64,000 bases of DNA from an uncultured Muribaculaceae bacterium (lineage in GTDB: Bacteria > Bacteroidota > Bacteroidia > Bacteroidales > Muribaculaceae). Numbering within the stretch: the stretch's first letter is position 1; every line of letters begins with the position of its first letter. Below, piece by piece: positions 16,483 to 26,656 of this stretch. The notes under the pieces are model-generated. The model was not told the DNA's origin. It saw only the letters and a program-made list of their open reading frames with translations, and searched no databases. The translations under genes and the position numbers were made by a program. The stretch lies in NCBI GenBank assembly GCA_947628305.1, contig CANQZG010000009.1, positions 1 through 64,000 of the forward strand. The letters run 5' to 3'.

Positions 16483-16506
16483 CAACCTGCCACCTAAGAT
16501 ATATCG

Positions 16507-16541
16507 AGAGTGTGAAGTTTCGGCCTCACACTTTATTTGTT
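16507..16541 (+). terminator. Intrinsic terminator after the PepSY-like gene
   Basis: AGTGTGA (16509-16515) pairs with TCACACT (16526-16532) around a short loop and is followed by a T-rich run, shortly after the stop at 16482. Confidence 0.65.
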
Positions 16542-16573
16542 TATTTATATGGTGATATGTCGCAAATTTTGCG

Positions 16574-16581
16574 TAAGTTTG
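16574..16581 (+). promoter_or_regulatory. -7 box of the pfkA promoter
   Basis: TAAGTTTG fits the TAnnTTTG consensus 33 bases before the pfkA ATG. No good TTTG is seen 19-21 bases upstream, so the -33 element is weak or absent. Confidence 0.5.
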
Positions 16582-16614
16582 CAAGAGATTATATAATGAT
16601 AACACTGAATCGTA

Positions 16615-17595
16615 ATGGCAGAGATAAAATGTGTAGGCATTTTGACCTCCGGCGGTGACGCCCCCGGCATGAATGCAGCGATACGCGCCGTCACTCGTTC
16701 GGCAATCTACAGCGGATGTAAGGTCAAGGGAATCTATCGAGGCTACCGTGGCCTCATAACCGATGAAATAGTGGATTTCAAGACCCAGAATGTATCGAAT
16801 ATCATACAGATGGGCGGCACTATTCTGAAAACCGCCCGTTGCAAGGAATTCCAGACCCCCGAAGGACGCCAACTCGCATTTGACAACATCAAGCGCCACG
16901 GCATCGACGCCCTTGTAGTCATCGGTGGCGACGGCTCACTGACCGGTGCGCGAATATTTGCCAACGAATACAATTTTCCTATAATCGGGTTACCCGGTAC
17001 AATCGACAACGACCTTTTCGGCACCGACACGACAATAGGCTACGACACCGCCCTCAACACCATCATGCAGTGTGTCGACAAAATACGCGACACGGCTACA
17101 AGCCATGAGCGACTGTTTTTCATCGAGGTCATGGGACGCGACGCGGGATTCCTCGCTCTCAACGGTGCGATTGCATCAGGGGCGGAGGCCGCCATTATCC
17201 CCGAAATCTCGACCGAGGTCGACCAGTTGGCCGAACTTATTCAGAACGGATTCCGCAAGAGCAAGAACTCTTCAATCGTACTCGTCGCCGAGAGTCCTGT
17301 GACGGGGGGCGCGATGGGCATGGCCGAACGTGTCAAGAACGAATACCCGGGGTACGATGTGCGCGTGTCAATCCTGGGACACCTCCAGCGCGGTGGCTCG
17401 CCGACCGCCCACGACCGCATACTTGCATCCCGCATGGGAGCGGCAGCGATGGACGCCCTGCTCGAAGACCAACGTAACGTCATGATTGGCATACGCAACG
17501 ATGAGATTGTGTACGTCCCCTTCTCCAAGGCAATCAAGAACGACAAGCCAATCAACCGAGATTTGCTCAACACGCTTAGACGGCTGTCTATCTGA
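16615..17595 (+). CDS. pfkA: 6-phosphofructokinase
   Basis: 326 residues of the ATP-dependent PfkA type. Landmarks: [17 protein letters not shown] at the nucleotide site, [17 protein letters not shown] with the catalytic Asp, and [10 protein letters not shown] at the fructose 6-phosphate site. The Gly-Asp-Gly in GGDGS favours ATP over pyrophosphate as donor (known for the family). It phosphorylates fructose 6-phosphate in glycolysis. Its last base overlaps the ATG of the lolD-like gene, so the two are coupled. Confidence 0.96.
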   Translation: MAEIKCVGILTSGGDAPGMNAAIRAVTRSAIYSGCKVKGIYRGYRGLITDEIVDFKTQNVSNIIQMGGTILKTARCKEFQTPEGRQLAFDNIKRHGIDALVVIGGDGSLTGARIFANEYNFPIIGLPGTIDNDLFGTDTTIGYDTALNTIMQCVDKIRDTATSHERLFFIEVMGRDAGFLALNGAIASGAEAAIIPEISTEVDQLAELIQNGFRKSKNSSIVLVAESPVTGGAMGMAERVKNEYPGYDVRVSILGHLQRGGSPTAHDRILASRMGAAAMDALLEDQRNVMIGIRNDEIVYVPFSKAIKNDKPINRDLLNTLRRLSI

Positions 17596-18281
17596 TGATT
17601 GAAATCCGCGACATATCCAAGTCCTACGACAAGCTACAGGTGCTTGACAAGATTTCGCTCGACATCAACGACGGCGAAATCCTGTCAATAGTGGGGCCGA
17701 GCGGCGCGGGCAAGACCACATTGTTGCAGATTGCCGGCACACTTGAACGCCCCGACAACGGCACTGTCTCCTACAACGGTGTAGATGTCACATGTCTCTC
17801 CGGGGCAAAACTGTCGCGATTCCGTAACCGTAACATCGGCTTCATCTTCCAATTCCATCAATTGTTGCCCGAATTCACCATGGTCGAGAATGTATCGATG
17901 CCCGCTCTAATCGCAGGGGAGTCACGCTCCAAAGCCGAACACCGTGCCGCCGAGCTTCTTGATTACCTGGGATTGAGTGAACGTCTGCGCCACCGTCCCG
18001 CCGAACTGTCGGGAGGTGAGCGACAACGCGCCGCCGTGGCACGCGCCCTCCTCAACCGTCCGGGGGTGATTCTCGCCGATGAACCGTCGGGAAGTCTCGA
18101 TTCCCACAACCGCGAGGAACTTCACAACCTGTTTTTCAAACTGCGGGACGAGATGGGACAGACATTTGTCATAGTCACCCATGACGCATCACTGGCCGCA
18201 GGTTGCGACCGTGTCGTCAACATGCGTGACGGCCGCATATCCGGCATCTCGATTAACCGTGAAACAAATACCGCATCATGA
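17595..18281 (+). CDS. lolD: LolD/MacB-type ABC transporter ATPase
   Basis: 228 residues with Walker [10 protein letters not shown]-loop [13 protein letters not shown], signature LSGGERQR, Walker [14 protein letters not shown] and the switch VTHD. The Q-loop wording is typical of LolD, the ATPase that drives lipoprotein release from the inner membrane. No LolC/E permease is adjacent, so the partner must be encoded elsewhere; a MacB-type exporter ATPase remains possible. It overlaps pfkA by one base and the NigD-like gene by four. Confidence 0.82.
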   Translation: MIEIRDISKSYDKLQVLDKISLDINDGEILSIVGPSGAGKTTLLQIAGTLERPDNGTVSYNGVDVTCLSGAKLSRFRNRNIGFIFQFHQLLPEFTMVENVSMPALIAGESRSKAEHRAAELLDYLGLSERLRHRPAELSGGERQRAAVARALLNRPGVILADEPSGSLDSHNREELHNLFFKLRDEMGQTFVIVTHDASLAAGCDRVVNMRDGRISGISINRETNTAS

Positions 18282-18958
18282 GGACTTTAAGGAACATAAT
18301 ATCACTAATCCTGCCTGTATTCATCATGGCGTTCTCATCATGCAGTGTCAACGACAACACCTACGACGGGGAAGTCACGGCCACACTTTATGACATCGTG
18401 ACATTCACCGGCAATGACAACGGACAGGCCGTGTTCACGTTCAATCAGGTCGATGACACCCCCGAAGTCACATTACGTGCCAACGGTACACTCGACGACA
18501 AGCGCATAGAACCGGGCAAACGGATATATATCGCCTACCAACCCGTCCATGGGAAAGCATTCGTCTCTGACGACATCCGTCTCTATTCGCTGGCTTCAAT
18601 CAACAACGGTACAATCAACACCGAGGAGAGCATCGCCGATTTCCCTGAATGGGACCGCGACAAGGTATATCTCCTCGCTGCATGGCGGTCGGGAAAATAT
18701 ATCAACCTACAGACACGCCTCGTCTACACCAAGGAGCCGCGTAAATACCGCCTTGTCGGAGACCCGGAAACATTCGGAGACCCCTATCCTGACGTTTACC
18801 TTCTCCATCAACTCAATGAGGAAACCGACAATTTCCAGCGCACGTTCTATGCATCGTTTGACATCTCCCCCGTCTGGGAACTTCCGACATGCCGGGGCAT
18901 CACCCTCCATGTCGCCAACTCAAACCTCAAGCAAACAAAATTCATATTCAAGAAATAA
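18278..18958 (+). CDS. NigD-like lipoprotein
   Basis: 226 residues, lipobox at AFSSC (Cys about 22). The mature protein starts with an OB-like beta domain ([16 protein letters not shown]...[11 protein letters not shown]) and ends with a C-terminal beta-sandwich, as in the NigD family of Bacteroidetes surface or periplasmic proteins. The founding member lies in a bacteriocin-related cluster, but most members are of unknown function. It overlaps the lolD-like gene by four bases, which may be only transcriptional convenience. Confidence 0.7.
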   Translation: MRTLRNIISLILPVFIMAFSSCSVNDNTYDGEVTATLYDIVTFTGNDNGQAVFTFNQVDDTPEVTLRANGTLDDKRIEPGKRIYIAYQPVHGKAFVSDDIRLYSLASINNGTINTEESIADFPEWDRDKVYLLAAWRSGKYINLQTRLVYTKEPRKYRLVGDPETFGDPYPDVYLLHQLNEETDNFQRTFYASFDISPVWELPTCRGITLHVANSNLKQTKFIFKK

Positions 18959-18970
18959 AAACTTACAATC

Positions 18971-19297
18971 ATGGCAGAAAACAAACAAAACGAAATAAAA
19001 ATCGAACTGACACCTGAAGTGGCTAACGGACATTACGCCAATCTCGCCGTCATCTCTCACACCGGCAACGAGTTTTTCATCGACTTTATCGCCGTGGCAC
19101 CCAACATGCCCCAGGCCAAGGTACAGAGCCGCATAATCATGACACCCGAAAACGCCAAGAATCTGCTGTTCGCCCTTAGCGACAATGTCAAGAAATATGA
19201 ACAGACATTCGGTGAAATCGAGCGTAAACTCCCCAAGAACAACAACGGCCAACAGGGTGGCATACCCAATCCGTTCATGACCGGCGGGAAGGCGTGA
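18971..19297 (+). CDS. DUF3467 family small protein
   Basis: 108 residues, cytoplasmic, no signal. The core EIKIELTPEVANGHYANLAVISHTGNEFFIDF, with PQAKVQSRIIMTPENAKNLLFALSDN, matches DUF3467, a family also found in other phyla and of unknown function. As I recall, in many Bacteroidales this gene lies immediately downstream of rpoC; here it is instead behind a NigD-like gene (12-bp gap), some 44 kb from rpoC. Confidence 0.75.
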   Translation: MAENKQNEIKIELTPEVANGHYANLAVISHTGNEFFIDFIAVAPNMPQAKVQSRIIMTPENAKNLLFALSDNVKKYEQTFGEIERKLPKNNNGQQGGIPNPFMTGGKA

Positions 19298-19350
19298 TGA
19301 TAGTTTAGAGTTTAGAGTTAAAAGTTTAAAGGACAGCATTCCAATACGAC

Positions 19351-20832
19351 ATGTCACTGACATTATACAACACACTGACGCGTACAAAACAGGAATTCGT
19401 CCCGTTGCACGAGGGAAGCGTCGGGATGTATGTCTGCGGCCCGACCGTCTATGGCGACGGGCACTTGGGACATGCGCGCCCGGCAATAACGTTCGACATT
19501 CTTTTCCGCTATCTGCGCCACAAAGGATACAAAGTTCGCTATGTGCGCAATATCACCGACGTGGGACACCTGGAACACGATGCCGACGACGGTGAGGACA
19601 AAATAGCCAAGAAAGCGCGTCTCGAGCAGCTTGAGCCTATGGAGGTGGTGCAATATTACCTCGGCCGATACCACAAGGCCATGGAAGCGTTGAACGTGCT
19701 TCCCCCTTCGATTGAGCCGCATGCGTCAGGCCACATCATCGAGCAAATCGAGTACATCAAGCGCATACTTGACGCGGGATATGCCTACGAATCAAACGGC
19801 TCGGTATATTTCGACATACCCAAATACAACAGCTCCCACCCCTACGGCAAACTGTCAGGACGCAATATCGATGAACTGTTGTCAACAACCCGCACTCTCG
19901 ACGGGCAGGAGGAGAAACACAACCCCGCCGATTTCGCGTTATGGAAAAAGGCCGCGCCCGAGCACATCATGCGATGGCCTTCGCCATGGAGCGACGGGTT
20001 CCCCGGATGGCATCTCGAATGCTCGACTATGTCGGAGAAATATCTCGGCGAACGGTTTGACATACACGGCGGAGGCATGGACCTCATGTTCCCCCACCAC
20101 GAGTGCGAAATCGCCCAATCGGTAGCCCATAACGGACATGAGACCGTCGGTTATTGGCTTCACAACAACATGATTACCATCAACGGCAAGAAGATGGGCA
20201 AGTCACTGGGCAATTTCATCACGCTCGATGAATTCTTCACCGGCAGCCATCCGTTGCTGGAGAAGGCCTACTCGCCTATGACGATAAGGTTCTTCATCCT
20301 CCAGGCACACTACCGCGGTACAGTCGATTTCAGCAACGAGGCGTTACAAGCAGCGGAAAAAGCCCTCGCCCGTATCCTCGACGGCTACCACCGACTTCAG
20401 GAACTGACCGCATCAGCCGACTCCACAATCGATGTGTCACAGCTGCGCGCAAGATGCTATGAGGCAATGGACGATGACCTCAACACCCCTGTTGTCATCG
20501 CCCATCTGTTTGACGGAGTCAAGATGATTAACCAGGTCAAGGACGGCAACGCCAAGGTGACCCAGGCCGACATCGATGAACTTAAAGACGTTTTCGATAC
20601 ATTCCTTATCGAAATCCTCGGCATAAAGCCGGGAATACTGGAGGGAGCGACCGACGCGAAGGCGATGAAACCATTTGAGGACGCCGTTGAATTGCTCCTT
20701 GAAATGCGCTCCAAGGCCAAGGCTGCGAAGGACTGGGCAACGAGCGACCTTATACGCGACCGCCTCGGTGAAATCGGTTTTGACATCAAGGACACCAAGG
20801 ACGGCTATGAGTGGTCATTGAAAAAACAATGA
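19351..20832 (+). CDS. cysS: Cysteinyl-tRNA synthetase
   Basis: 493 residues, class I. The zinc Cys and HIGH-type motif lie in [18 protein letters not shown] (about 28-44), further zinc ligands are in [14 protein letters not shown] and MFPHHECE, and the KMSKS counterpart is KKMGKSLGN near 280. The C-terminal DALR-like region is present. It charges tRNA-Cys. The 53-bp gap upstream contains TTTAGAG repeats (19304-19332). The MscS-type gene follows within four bases. Confidence 0.96.
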   Translation: MSLTLYNTLTRTKQEFVPLHEGSVGMYVCGPTVYGDGHLGHARPAITFDILFRYLRHKGYKVRYVRNITDVGHLEHDADDGEDKIAKKARLEQLEPMEVVQYYLGRYHKAMEALNVLPPSIEPHASGHIIEQIEYIKRILDAGYAYESNGSVYFDIPKYNSSHPYGKLSGRNIDELLSTTRTLDGQEEKHNPADFALWKKAAPEHIMRWPSPWSDGFPGWHLECSTMSEKYLGERFDIHGGGMDLMFPHHECEIAQSVAHNGHETVGYWLHNNMITINGKKMGKSLGNFITLDEFFTGSHPLLEKAYSPMTIRFFILQAHYRGTVDFSNEALQAAEKALARILDGYHRLQELTASADSTIDVSQLRARCYEAMDDDLNTPVVIAHLFDGVKMINQVKDGNAKVTQADIDELKDVFDTFLIEILGIKPGILEGATDAKAMKPFEDAVELLLEMRSKAKAAKDWATSDLIRDRLGEIGFDIKDTKDGYEWSLKKQ

Positions 20833-20835
20833 CGC

Positions 20836-22068
20836 ATGGGGCGTTATATTCTCACGGCGCAACAATGGCTTGAAAACATTGGCATGCCACAGGAGCATCT
20901 GAAGTCGGTATCGGCTTTCATGCTCGCCTGTGGCGTGTTGGTTCTTGCATGGGTCGTGTACCGCATAATAACACGTCCAGTGGCCCATATCCTAATCAGG
21001 TTCGCCCGGCATACGGCCGCGACATGGGATGACAAACTACTATCGCCCAAAATGTTACATGCGGCGGGAGGACTCATCACGGCAATACTGCTGACGATTA
21101 CCCTTCCTGATACCCTGTCGCTCTACCCTCTTTGGAAAACAGTTGCACTCAAATGCTGCCGGATACTCAACATTGTCGCGAGCGTCATCCTTGTATACCG
21201 AACCCTCAACGCGCTCTATGATATAATATGCGAGAACAAGAACACCCCTGTCGATTCCCTGAAAGGGGTAAGGCAGATGCTTCAAATAATCGCCATTATC
21301 ATAGGTGTCATCCTGATTGTCAGCATCATAACCGACCGTAACATCACATTCATACTGTCGGGAATCGGTGCATCGGCGGCCGTATTGATGTTGATTTTCA
21401 AGGATTCGATACTTGGTGTCGTAGCCGGGGTTAAACTGACGACCAACAACATGTTGCGCACCGGCGACTGGATTTCAGCACCGAAATACGGCGCGAACGG
21501 GATAGTGATTGACGTAACGCTAACGACCGTAAAAGTCCAGAACTATGACATGTCGATTGTCACCATACCGCCATACTCTCTCGTCAGCGATGCGTTCCAA
21601 AACTGGCGCGGGATGCAGGAGAGCGGTGGCCGACGCATCATGCGTTCACTGTCAATCGACCTCAATTCAATCGGCTTCATCCAGCCACAGGAGCTTGAAC
21701 AGTTCGCTTCAGAGCCTTGGGCCGAAGGTATCGACCTATCGACACGTCAGGCCAACATAACATTGTTCCGCAAATATCTTGAACATTACATCACCACCGT
21801 GCCGACAGCGTTGCTGTCACCTCCGGGACATATCACCCCCGACTCGACAGCCGCGGGGCAGCTGATATGGATGGTACGGGAATTGCAACCCACCCAACAC
21901 GGTCTTCCTGTTGAAATCTATCTGTTCACCACCGAGACCTCATGGCGACCCTACGAGCAAGTACAGGCCGACATACTTGACCATATAATCGCCACGGTAC
22001 ACGAGTTCGGTCTACGTGTATACCAGTCCCCCTCGGGTCTCGATATACTGTCTCTCACACAAAAATAA
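20836..22068 (+). CDS. MscS-family mechanosensitive ion channel
   Basis: 410 residues: several N-terminal membrane helices (about 25-190), the pore-lining helix and the beta domain marked by GASAAVLMLIFKDSILGVVAGVKL and TGDWISAP, then a cytoplasmic vestibule. The size and the C-terminal extension resemble the YbdG subgroup, linked to osmotic stress. It forms a tension-gated channel in the inner membrane. It begins four bases after cysS, suggesting co-transcription. Confidence 0.88.
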   Translation: MGRYILTAQQWLENIGMPQEHLKSVSAFMLACGVLVLAWVVYRIITRPVAHILIRFARHTAATWDDKLLSPKMLHAAGGLITAILLTITLPDTLSLYPLWKTVALKCCRILNIVASVILVYRTLNALYDIICENKNTPVDSLKGVRQMLQIIAIIIGVILIVSIITDRNITFILSGIGASAAVLMLIFKDSILGVVAGVKLTTNNMLRTGDWISAPKYGANGIVIDVTLTTVKVQNYDMSIVTIPPYSLVSDAFQNWRGMQESGGRRIMRSLSIDLNSIGFIQPQELEQFASEPWAEGIDLSTRQANITLFRKYLEHYITTVPTALLSPPGHITPDSTAAGQLIWMVRELQPTQHGLPVEIYLFTTETSWRPYEQVQADILDHIIATVHEFGLRVYQSPSGLDILSLTQK

Positions 22069-22075
22069 TTACACT

Positions 22076-23128
22076 ATGAAAAAAATCCTTTCAATACTTT
22101 TGACCTTGGTAGCCTGTATAGGCTCACAGGCACAGACCCCGATGAAATTTGCATTCACGGGCGACATAATGATGGGCACAAACTATCCCGAAACACCCAA
22201 GGGCGCATATCTCCCGGCCAATGACGGCGCACAACTGTTCAAGGACGTAAAAGCCGTATTATCCCAGGCCGATATTGCCGCCGGCAACCTTGAAGGGACA
22301 CTTCTCGACAATGGCGGGACGGTGAAACGATGCAGCGACCCAAGCATCTGTTACGCGTTCCGCACCCCCACCGCATACGTAAACAACCTCACAGACGCAG
22401 ACATGGACTTCATGGGGATAGCCAACAACCATATCAATGATTTCGGGGCGGCCGGTATCGCATCCACCGAGAAAACACTTGGCGGCGCAGGAATAAAGTA
22501 CGCCGGGTTGCGCGGACGCTGCGAGACCGCAATCATCGAGAAGCGAGGCAAAAAAGTGGGATTCGCCGCTTTCGGCCACAACCGTGGCACATTGAGCATC
22601 CACGACATGGAGGAGGTTAAGCGCGTTGTCGGAGACCTTGACAGGAAATGTGACATCGTAGTAGTCTCGTTCCACGGAGGCGGGGAAGGCCCACGTTTCA
22701 CCCATGTCCCTCACGCCTCCGAGACTTGTTTCGGCGAAAACCGTGGAAATGTAGAGAAGTTTGCCCACACGGCAATCGATGCCGGTGCCGACATCGTCTA
22801 CGGACACGGGCCACATGTCACCCGTGCGGTCGAACTTTACAAAGACCGTTTCATCATGTACAGTCTCGGTAACTTCTGCACACCTTATCGCGTGAATCTC
22901 AACGGAATCAGCGGACACGCCCCCGTGGTAACAGTCGACACTGACGCTTCAGGCCGATTCATCTCCGGGAAAATACACTCGTTCATTCAACAGAAAGGCA
23001 TAGGCCCGCGCATCGACAAGAACAATGCCGTGTCCAAGAACATGCGTGCCCTCACCCTGTCCGATTTCCCATCCACGCCAATCACCATAGCCGATGACGG
23101 CTCAATCACACGAAAAACCAAGAAATGA
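22076..23128 (+). CDS. CapA-family metallophosphatase-like exported protein
   Basis: 350 residues from ATG 22076 (MKKILSILLTLVACIGSQAQ, signal peptide cleaved near 20); the track's earlier start lies inside the MscS gene. The PGA_cap fold is shown by FTGDIMMG, AAGNLEGTL, MGIANNHINDFG, SFHGGGE and YGHGPHVTRAVE. The family is related to calcineurin-like phosphoesterases and includes poly-gamma-glutamate synthesis protein CapA, but no other capB/C genes are here, so the name should not be taken as function. Overlaps tilS by four bases. Confidence 0.85.
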   Translation: MKKILSILLTLVACIGSQAQTPMKFAFTGDIMMGTNYPETPKGAYLPANDGAQLFKDVKAVLSQADIAAGNLEGTLLDNGGTVKRCSDPSICYAFRTPTAYVNNLTDADMDFMGIANNHINDFGAAGIASTEKTLGGAGIKYAGLRGRCETAIIEKRGKKVGFAAFGHNRGTLSIHDMEEVKRVVGDLDRKCDIVVVSFHGGGEGPRFTHVPHASETCFGENRGNVEKFAHTAIDAGADIVYGHGPHVTRAVELYKDRFIMYSLGNFCTPYRVNLNGISGHAPVVTVDTDASGRFISGKIHSFIQQKGIGPRIDKNNAVSKNMRALTLSDFPSTPITIADDGSITRKTKK

Positions 23129-24441
23129 GCCACAGACTCCTTTCATCAGTCGCCGATTCAATCAAGCGTAACAGTCTCCTCTCACCGGGGACACGAGTCA
23201 TTGTCGCCCTTAGCGGAGGAGCAGACTCTGTCGCGCTGCTTGCGGCCTTGACCGAGTTAGGATATGATTGCGTGGCCGCACACTGCAATTTCCATTTACG
23301 CGGTGATGAAAGCGACCGTGACGAACGCCATGCACGCAAGACCGCCGAGATGTTGAACGCCGATTTCCGCCTGATTCATTTCGATATCGACGAGCGGAAA
23401 AAGATGACAGGCGAATCAACCGAAATGGCATGCCGCTCCCTGCGTTACGACTGGTTCCGCAAACTCCTTGACAGCGAAAAAGCCGAGGCTGTGGCCGTGG
23501 CACATCACCGAGACGACAACATCGAGACATTCTTCCTGAACCTATTAAGGGGCACCGGATTAGCGGGACTAAAAGCCATGAACCCACGCAACGGCCATAT
23601 CATACGGCCTATGCTCGACATCACACGTGAGGATGTAGAGTCCTATCTTTCATCCTTGGGACTGAAGTATGTCACCGACAGCACCAACCTTGAAAGCGAG
23701 TATCTGCGAAATCGTCTACGCAACATTGTGTTACCCGCGATTTACAATCAATTTCCCAACGGAGCGACAGCGATTTCAACGACAATCACCAATTTATCAG
23801 ACACATACACTCTATTCCGCTCACTTGTGGACGAAAAGCGTCGCATGTATACCGATGATGACGGCGTAATCGACATCGCATCGCTTATCGCCAACGAACC
23901 CATGGCTGCAAATCTGCTCAACGAATTCATGCGCGACAATGGCGCGGACGCATCACTGGCCGATGACATCCTGCGCTCATCCCACAAGTCAGGGAAATTC
24001 TTCCATACCCCCCTGACAACCTATCTGCTCGACCGTGGACGTTTAATCCCTACAACACAAGATGAACGACAGGAATCTATCATCGTGCGACTCGATTCCC
24101 ACCCATTTTCAATGATGACCGAGCCAGTCGGCGCATTCAATCCGGGACGAGACCCGATGACCGCCTATTTCGATGCAAGCATACTTGACGGAGACCCGCA
24201 ATTCGAACTACGCACCATGCGCCCGGGCGACCGTCTGTCACCATTCGGGATGAAAGGGACAAAAAAAGTGAGCGACATATTCAATGACGCTCACATCTCG
24301 CTCGTTGAAAAGAGCCGACCCAAAATCCTGACCCGTAACGGAGAAATAATCTGGGTTGTTGGCGTCCGGCATTCAAGATTGTTCCGGGTCGGCCCTTCAA
24401 CTCAATATTTTATAACCGTGCGTTACACAGGCTCTATTTGA
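23125..24441 (+). CDS. tilS: tRNA(Ile)-lysidine synthetase
   Basis: 438 residues. PP-loop SGGADS at 30-35 binds ATP; HCNFHLRGDESDRDE and AVAHHRDDNIETFFLNLLRGTG are the family's N-terminal motifs; a C-terminal TilS domain (RPGDRLSPFGMKGTKKVSDIFND) follows. It converts the wobble C of tRNA-Ile(CAU) to lysidine, an essential modification. Starts within the CapA gene's stop and overlaps the convergent GH36 gene by eight bases, leaving no room for a terminator. Confidence 0.95.
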   Translation: MSHRLLSSVADSIKRNSLLSPGTRVIVALSGGADSVALLAALTELGYDCVAAHCNFHLRGDESDRDERHARKTAEMLNADFRLIHFDIDERKKMTGESTEMACRSLRYDWFRKLLDSEKAEAVAVAHHRDDNIETFFLNLLRGTGLAGLKAMNPRNGHIIRPMLDITREDVESYLSSLGLKYVTDSTNLESEYLRNRLRNIVLPAIYNQFPNGATAISTTITNLSDTYTLFRSLVDEKRRMYTDDDGVIDIASLIANEPMAANLLNEFMRDNGADASLADDILRSSHKSGKFFHTPLTTYLLDRGRLIPTTQDERQESIIVRLDSHPFSMMTEPVGAFNPGRDPMTAYFDASILDGDPQFELRTMRPGDRLSPFGMKGTKKVSDIFNDAHISLVEKSRPKILTRNGEIIWVVGVRHSRLFRVGPSTQYFITVRYTGSI

Positions 24442-26647
24442 CCGCTTCAAGAAGGAGTACACGACTGGCCCACTCGTTGCGTTGGCTGTTATCCACCGAA
24501 TGATTGACAGGCATCTCGAGTCCGTTATCCATCAGGAAACGCCCGGTAAACGTCTTGCCCTCAAATTTCATCGGCTTATTGTCTATGCGGTTCAACTCCG
24601 TCACCCGATAGGTCTTGTCGGGGTCGAGTCCTGCCATAGGCACACGCGGATATTGCTTGTTGCGGAACGCCTCGGTCTTCCACCAAAAGAACACGGCGCG
24701 GTCTTTTTCGGGCGACGTATACATCAATGACGCCGCACCCTGATTGTCGTAGGGTGACAGCAAACGGTAGATATCGCCTTGCTGGACGACGGGACGGATG
24801 GATTTATACTCCTCGATAGCCTTACGACAAAGAGCCTTTTCTTCTTCCGTCATGTTCTGTGGCTGTATTTCCATACCGAGACGGCCGCTCATCGCGACAT
24901 CTATGCGATATTTCAACGGAGTCACACGATGGGTCTGATGATTGGGAGTGGCACTGATATGCGAGGCCATAGCGACAGCGGGATAAAAGTAGGATGTACC
25001 CCACTGGATATACACACGCTGCAGTGCATCGGTGTTGTCACTCACCCAAAACTCATCAAACCAAGGCAGTACACCATAGTTGGCACGACCCCCACCTCCG
25101 GCGCAAGCCTGGATTGTGACATCGGGGTATTTGGCCCGTATACGGTCAAGGTTTTTTGCAAGCCCCTTGTGATAGTCGATGAACAGGTGGCTCTGATTGT
25201 CGGCCGACAGATATTGCGAGCCATGGTTCAATTGCGACATGTTGGCATCCCATTTGATGTAATCTATATCGGGATATTTGGTCATCAGTGTATCGACAAT
25301 CGTGAATACAATATCCTGGACGGCCGGATTCCCGAGGTCGAGAACCATCTGACCTCCACCACGTCCGTACTTCGGTTCACGATTGGCGGCCTTCACCACA
25401 TATTCGGGATGTTTCTCAAACAGCTCGCTCTTGACATTAACCATCTCCGGCTCAATCCATATACCGAATTTCACGCCATGCTTGCGTGCCGACTTTATAA
25501 GTCCATCGATACCGTTAGGCAGTTTGCGCTTATCCACGCGCCAGTCACCGAGACCGACCTTGTCATTGTCGCGGGGATATTTGACTCCGAACCATCCGTC
25601 ATCCATAACGAACAATTCACCTCCCATCGAGGCGATATCCTCCATCATCTTGTCCATCCCGGCCTCGTTGATGTCAAAATAAACACCTTCCCAGCTGTTG
25701 AGCAATATCTTGCGTAACTCATTGCCATGAGCCATACGGTGGTTTCTCGCCCAACGGTGGAAATTACGGCTGACTCCACTAAGGCCGTCATTGCTGTAAC
25801 TCAACGCAAGGACAGGGGTTGTAAACACCTCGCCTTTCTTAAGATTATAGGGCGAGTCCTCCTCATTGATTCCGGCAAAGAAATGATGATAGTCGCTCGC
25901 GTCGGTGTCGATACGCAGTTTATAATTACCACTGTAACACAGTGCCGCGCCGATTGTACGCCCCGTGTTCTCCTGCGGTTTGCCGTCAAGAGAGAACATC
26001 ACTTCACTGTGAGCGAAGTGGGAGTTGCGCACACCGTCACGATTCTTGATGACTTTCATCCCGTGGGCGAGCGGCTGCGCATCTACATGAGTCTCGTTAC
26101 CCCATGCGCCATAAAGATTGGACAACCATACATTGCCATAACGCACGGGGATATACCCCGAGGCGAAACGTGTCAACTTAACCGTCCCCTTTTCCCCATG
26201 TAAAATATCAGTCCATGTCTCCATGACATCGGCATCGGGATATGTGCGGTAATTGACATTCACCGTGAAAGGATAGTAGGCATCTTTAAGCCTTATGACG
26301 GTGAGGTCTCCCTTCCCGTCCTTGCGGTGCTCGACACCATCGACACGTAGGTCGAGTGTCATGTTCCCGTCACTGTGAACCGCGCTCAACGCCGTTTCCG
26401 GCACTGTTATAAGGCCATAGTCGGGATAGGCGTCACGATTGGCCGCCCCCGCCGATTTTAGCGAAGAAGCATCGGCATCGGTTATGTTTGCGCCGTAATA
26501 CAGATGTTTCAGTTTCTTCCCTTTTGTCGCGTCAAGGACCATCGATGACGACTTGGTGTCGACCTTGACAATCTCGGCCGTGGCAACCGCAGAAGCCATG
26601 AACACCGCCAGCGAGACAGCAAATATTCTATTCAGTATTCTATTCAT
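24434..26647 (-). CDS. GH36 alpha-galactosidase, secreted
   Basis: 737 residues with a signal peptide (AVSLAVFMASAVATA). N-terminal beta-sandwich, then a (beta/alpha)8 barrel: DDGWFGVKYPRDND, IWIEPEMVN, nucleophile Asp in YIKWDANM near 465, and acid/base Asp in FWVSDNTDA near 535, followed by a C-terminal beta domain. It should hydrolyse terminal alpha-galactosides in the periplasm. It is the third gene of a tight run with the HAD phosphatase (9-bp gap) and glpT (2-bp gap), linking alpha-galactoside release with glycerol-phosphate metabolism. Overlaps tilS tail to tail. Confidence 0.92.
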   Translation of the reverse strand: MNRILNRIFAVSLAVFMASAVATAEIVKVDTKSSSMVLDATKGKKLKHLYYGANITDADASSLKSAGAANRDAYPDYGLITVPETALSAVHSDGNMTLDLRVDGVEHRKDGKGDLTVIRLKDAYYPFTVNVNYRTYPDADVMETWTDILHGEKGTVKLTRFASGYIPVRYGNVWLSNLYGAWGNETHVDAQPLAHGMKVIKNRDGVRNSHFAHSEVMFSLDGKPQENTGRTIGAALCYSGNYKLRIDTDASDYHHFFAGINEEDSPYNLKKGEVFTTPVLALSYSNDGLSGVSRNFHRWARNHRMAHGNELRKILLNSWEGVYFDINEAGMDKMMEDIASMGGELFVMDDGWFGVKYPRDNDKVGLGDWRVDKRKLPNGIDGLIKSARKHGVKFGIWIEPEMVNVKSELFEKHPEYVVKAANREPKYGRGGGQMVLDLGNPAVQDIVFTIVDTLMTKYPDIDYIKWDANMSQLNHGSQYLSADNQSHLFIDYHKGLAKNLDRIRAKYPDVTIQACAGGGGRANYGVLPWFDEFWVSDNTDALQRVYIQWGTSYFYPAVAMASHISATPNHQTHRVTPLKYRIDVAMSGRLGMEIQPQNMTEEEKALCRKAIEEYKSIRPVVQQGDIYRLLSPYDNQGAASLMYTSPEKDRAVFFWWKTEAFRNKQYPRVPMAGLDPDKTYRVTELNRIDNKPMKFEGKTFTGRFLMDNGLEMPVNHSVDNSQRNEWASRVLLLEAVK

Positions 26648-26656
26648 TACTAATAT

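Noticed and set aside
22016-23128. Poly-gamma-glutamate capsule synthesis locus from the CapA-like gene
   Set aside because: No capB/capC-type genes nearby; the CapA fold alone does not indicate polyglutamate synthesis.
24779-25717. 312-aa ORF opposite the GH36 gene
   Set aside because: Shadow of GH36; all GH36 catalytic motifs are on the minus strand and the plus frame shows no recognisable domain.
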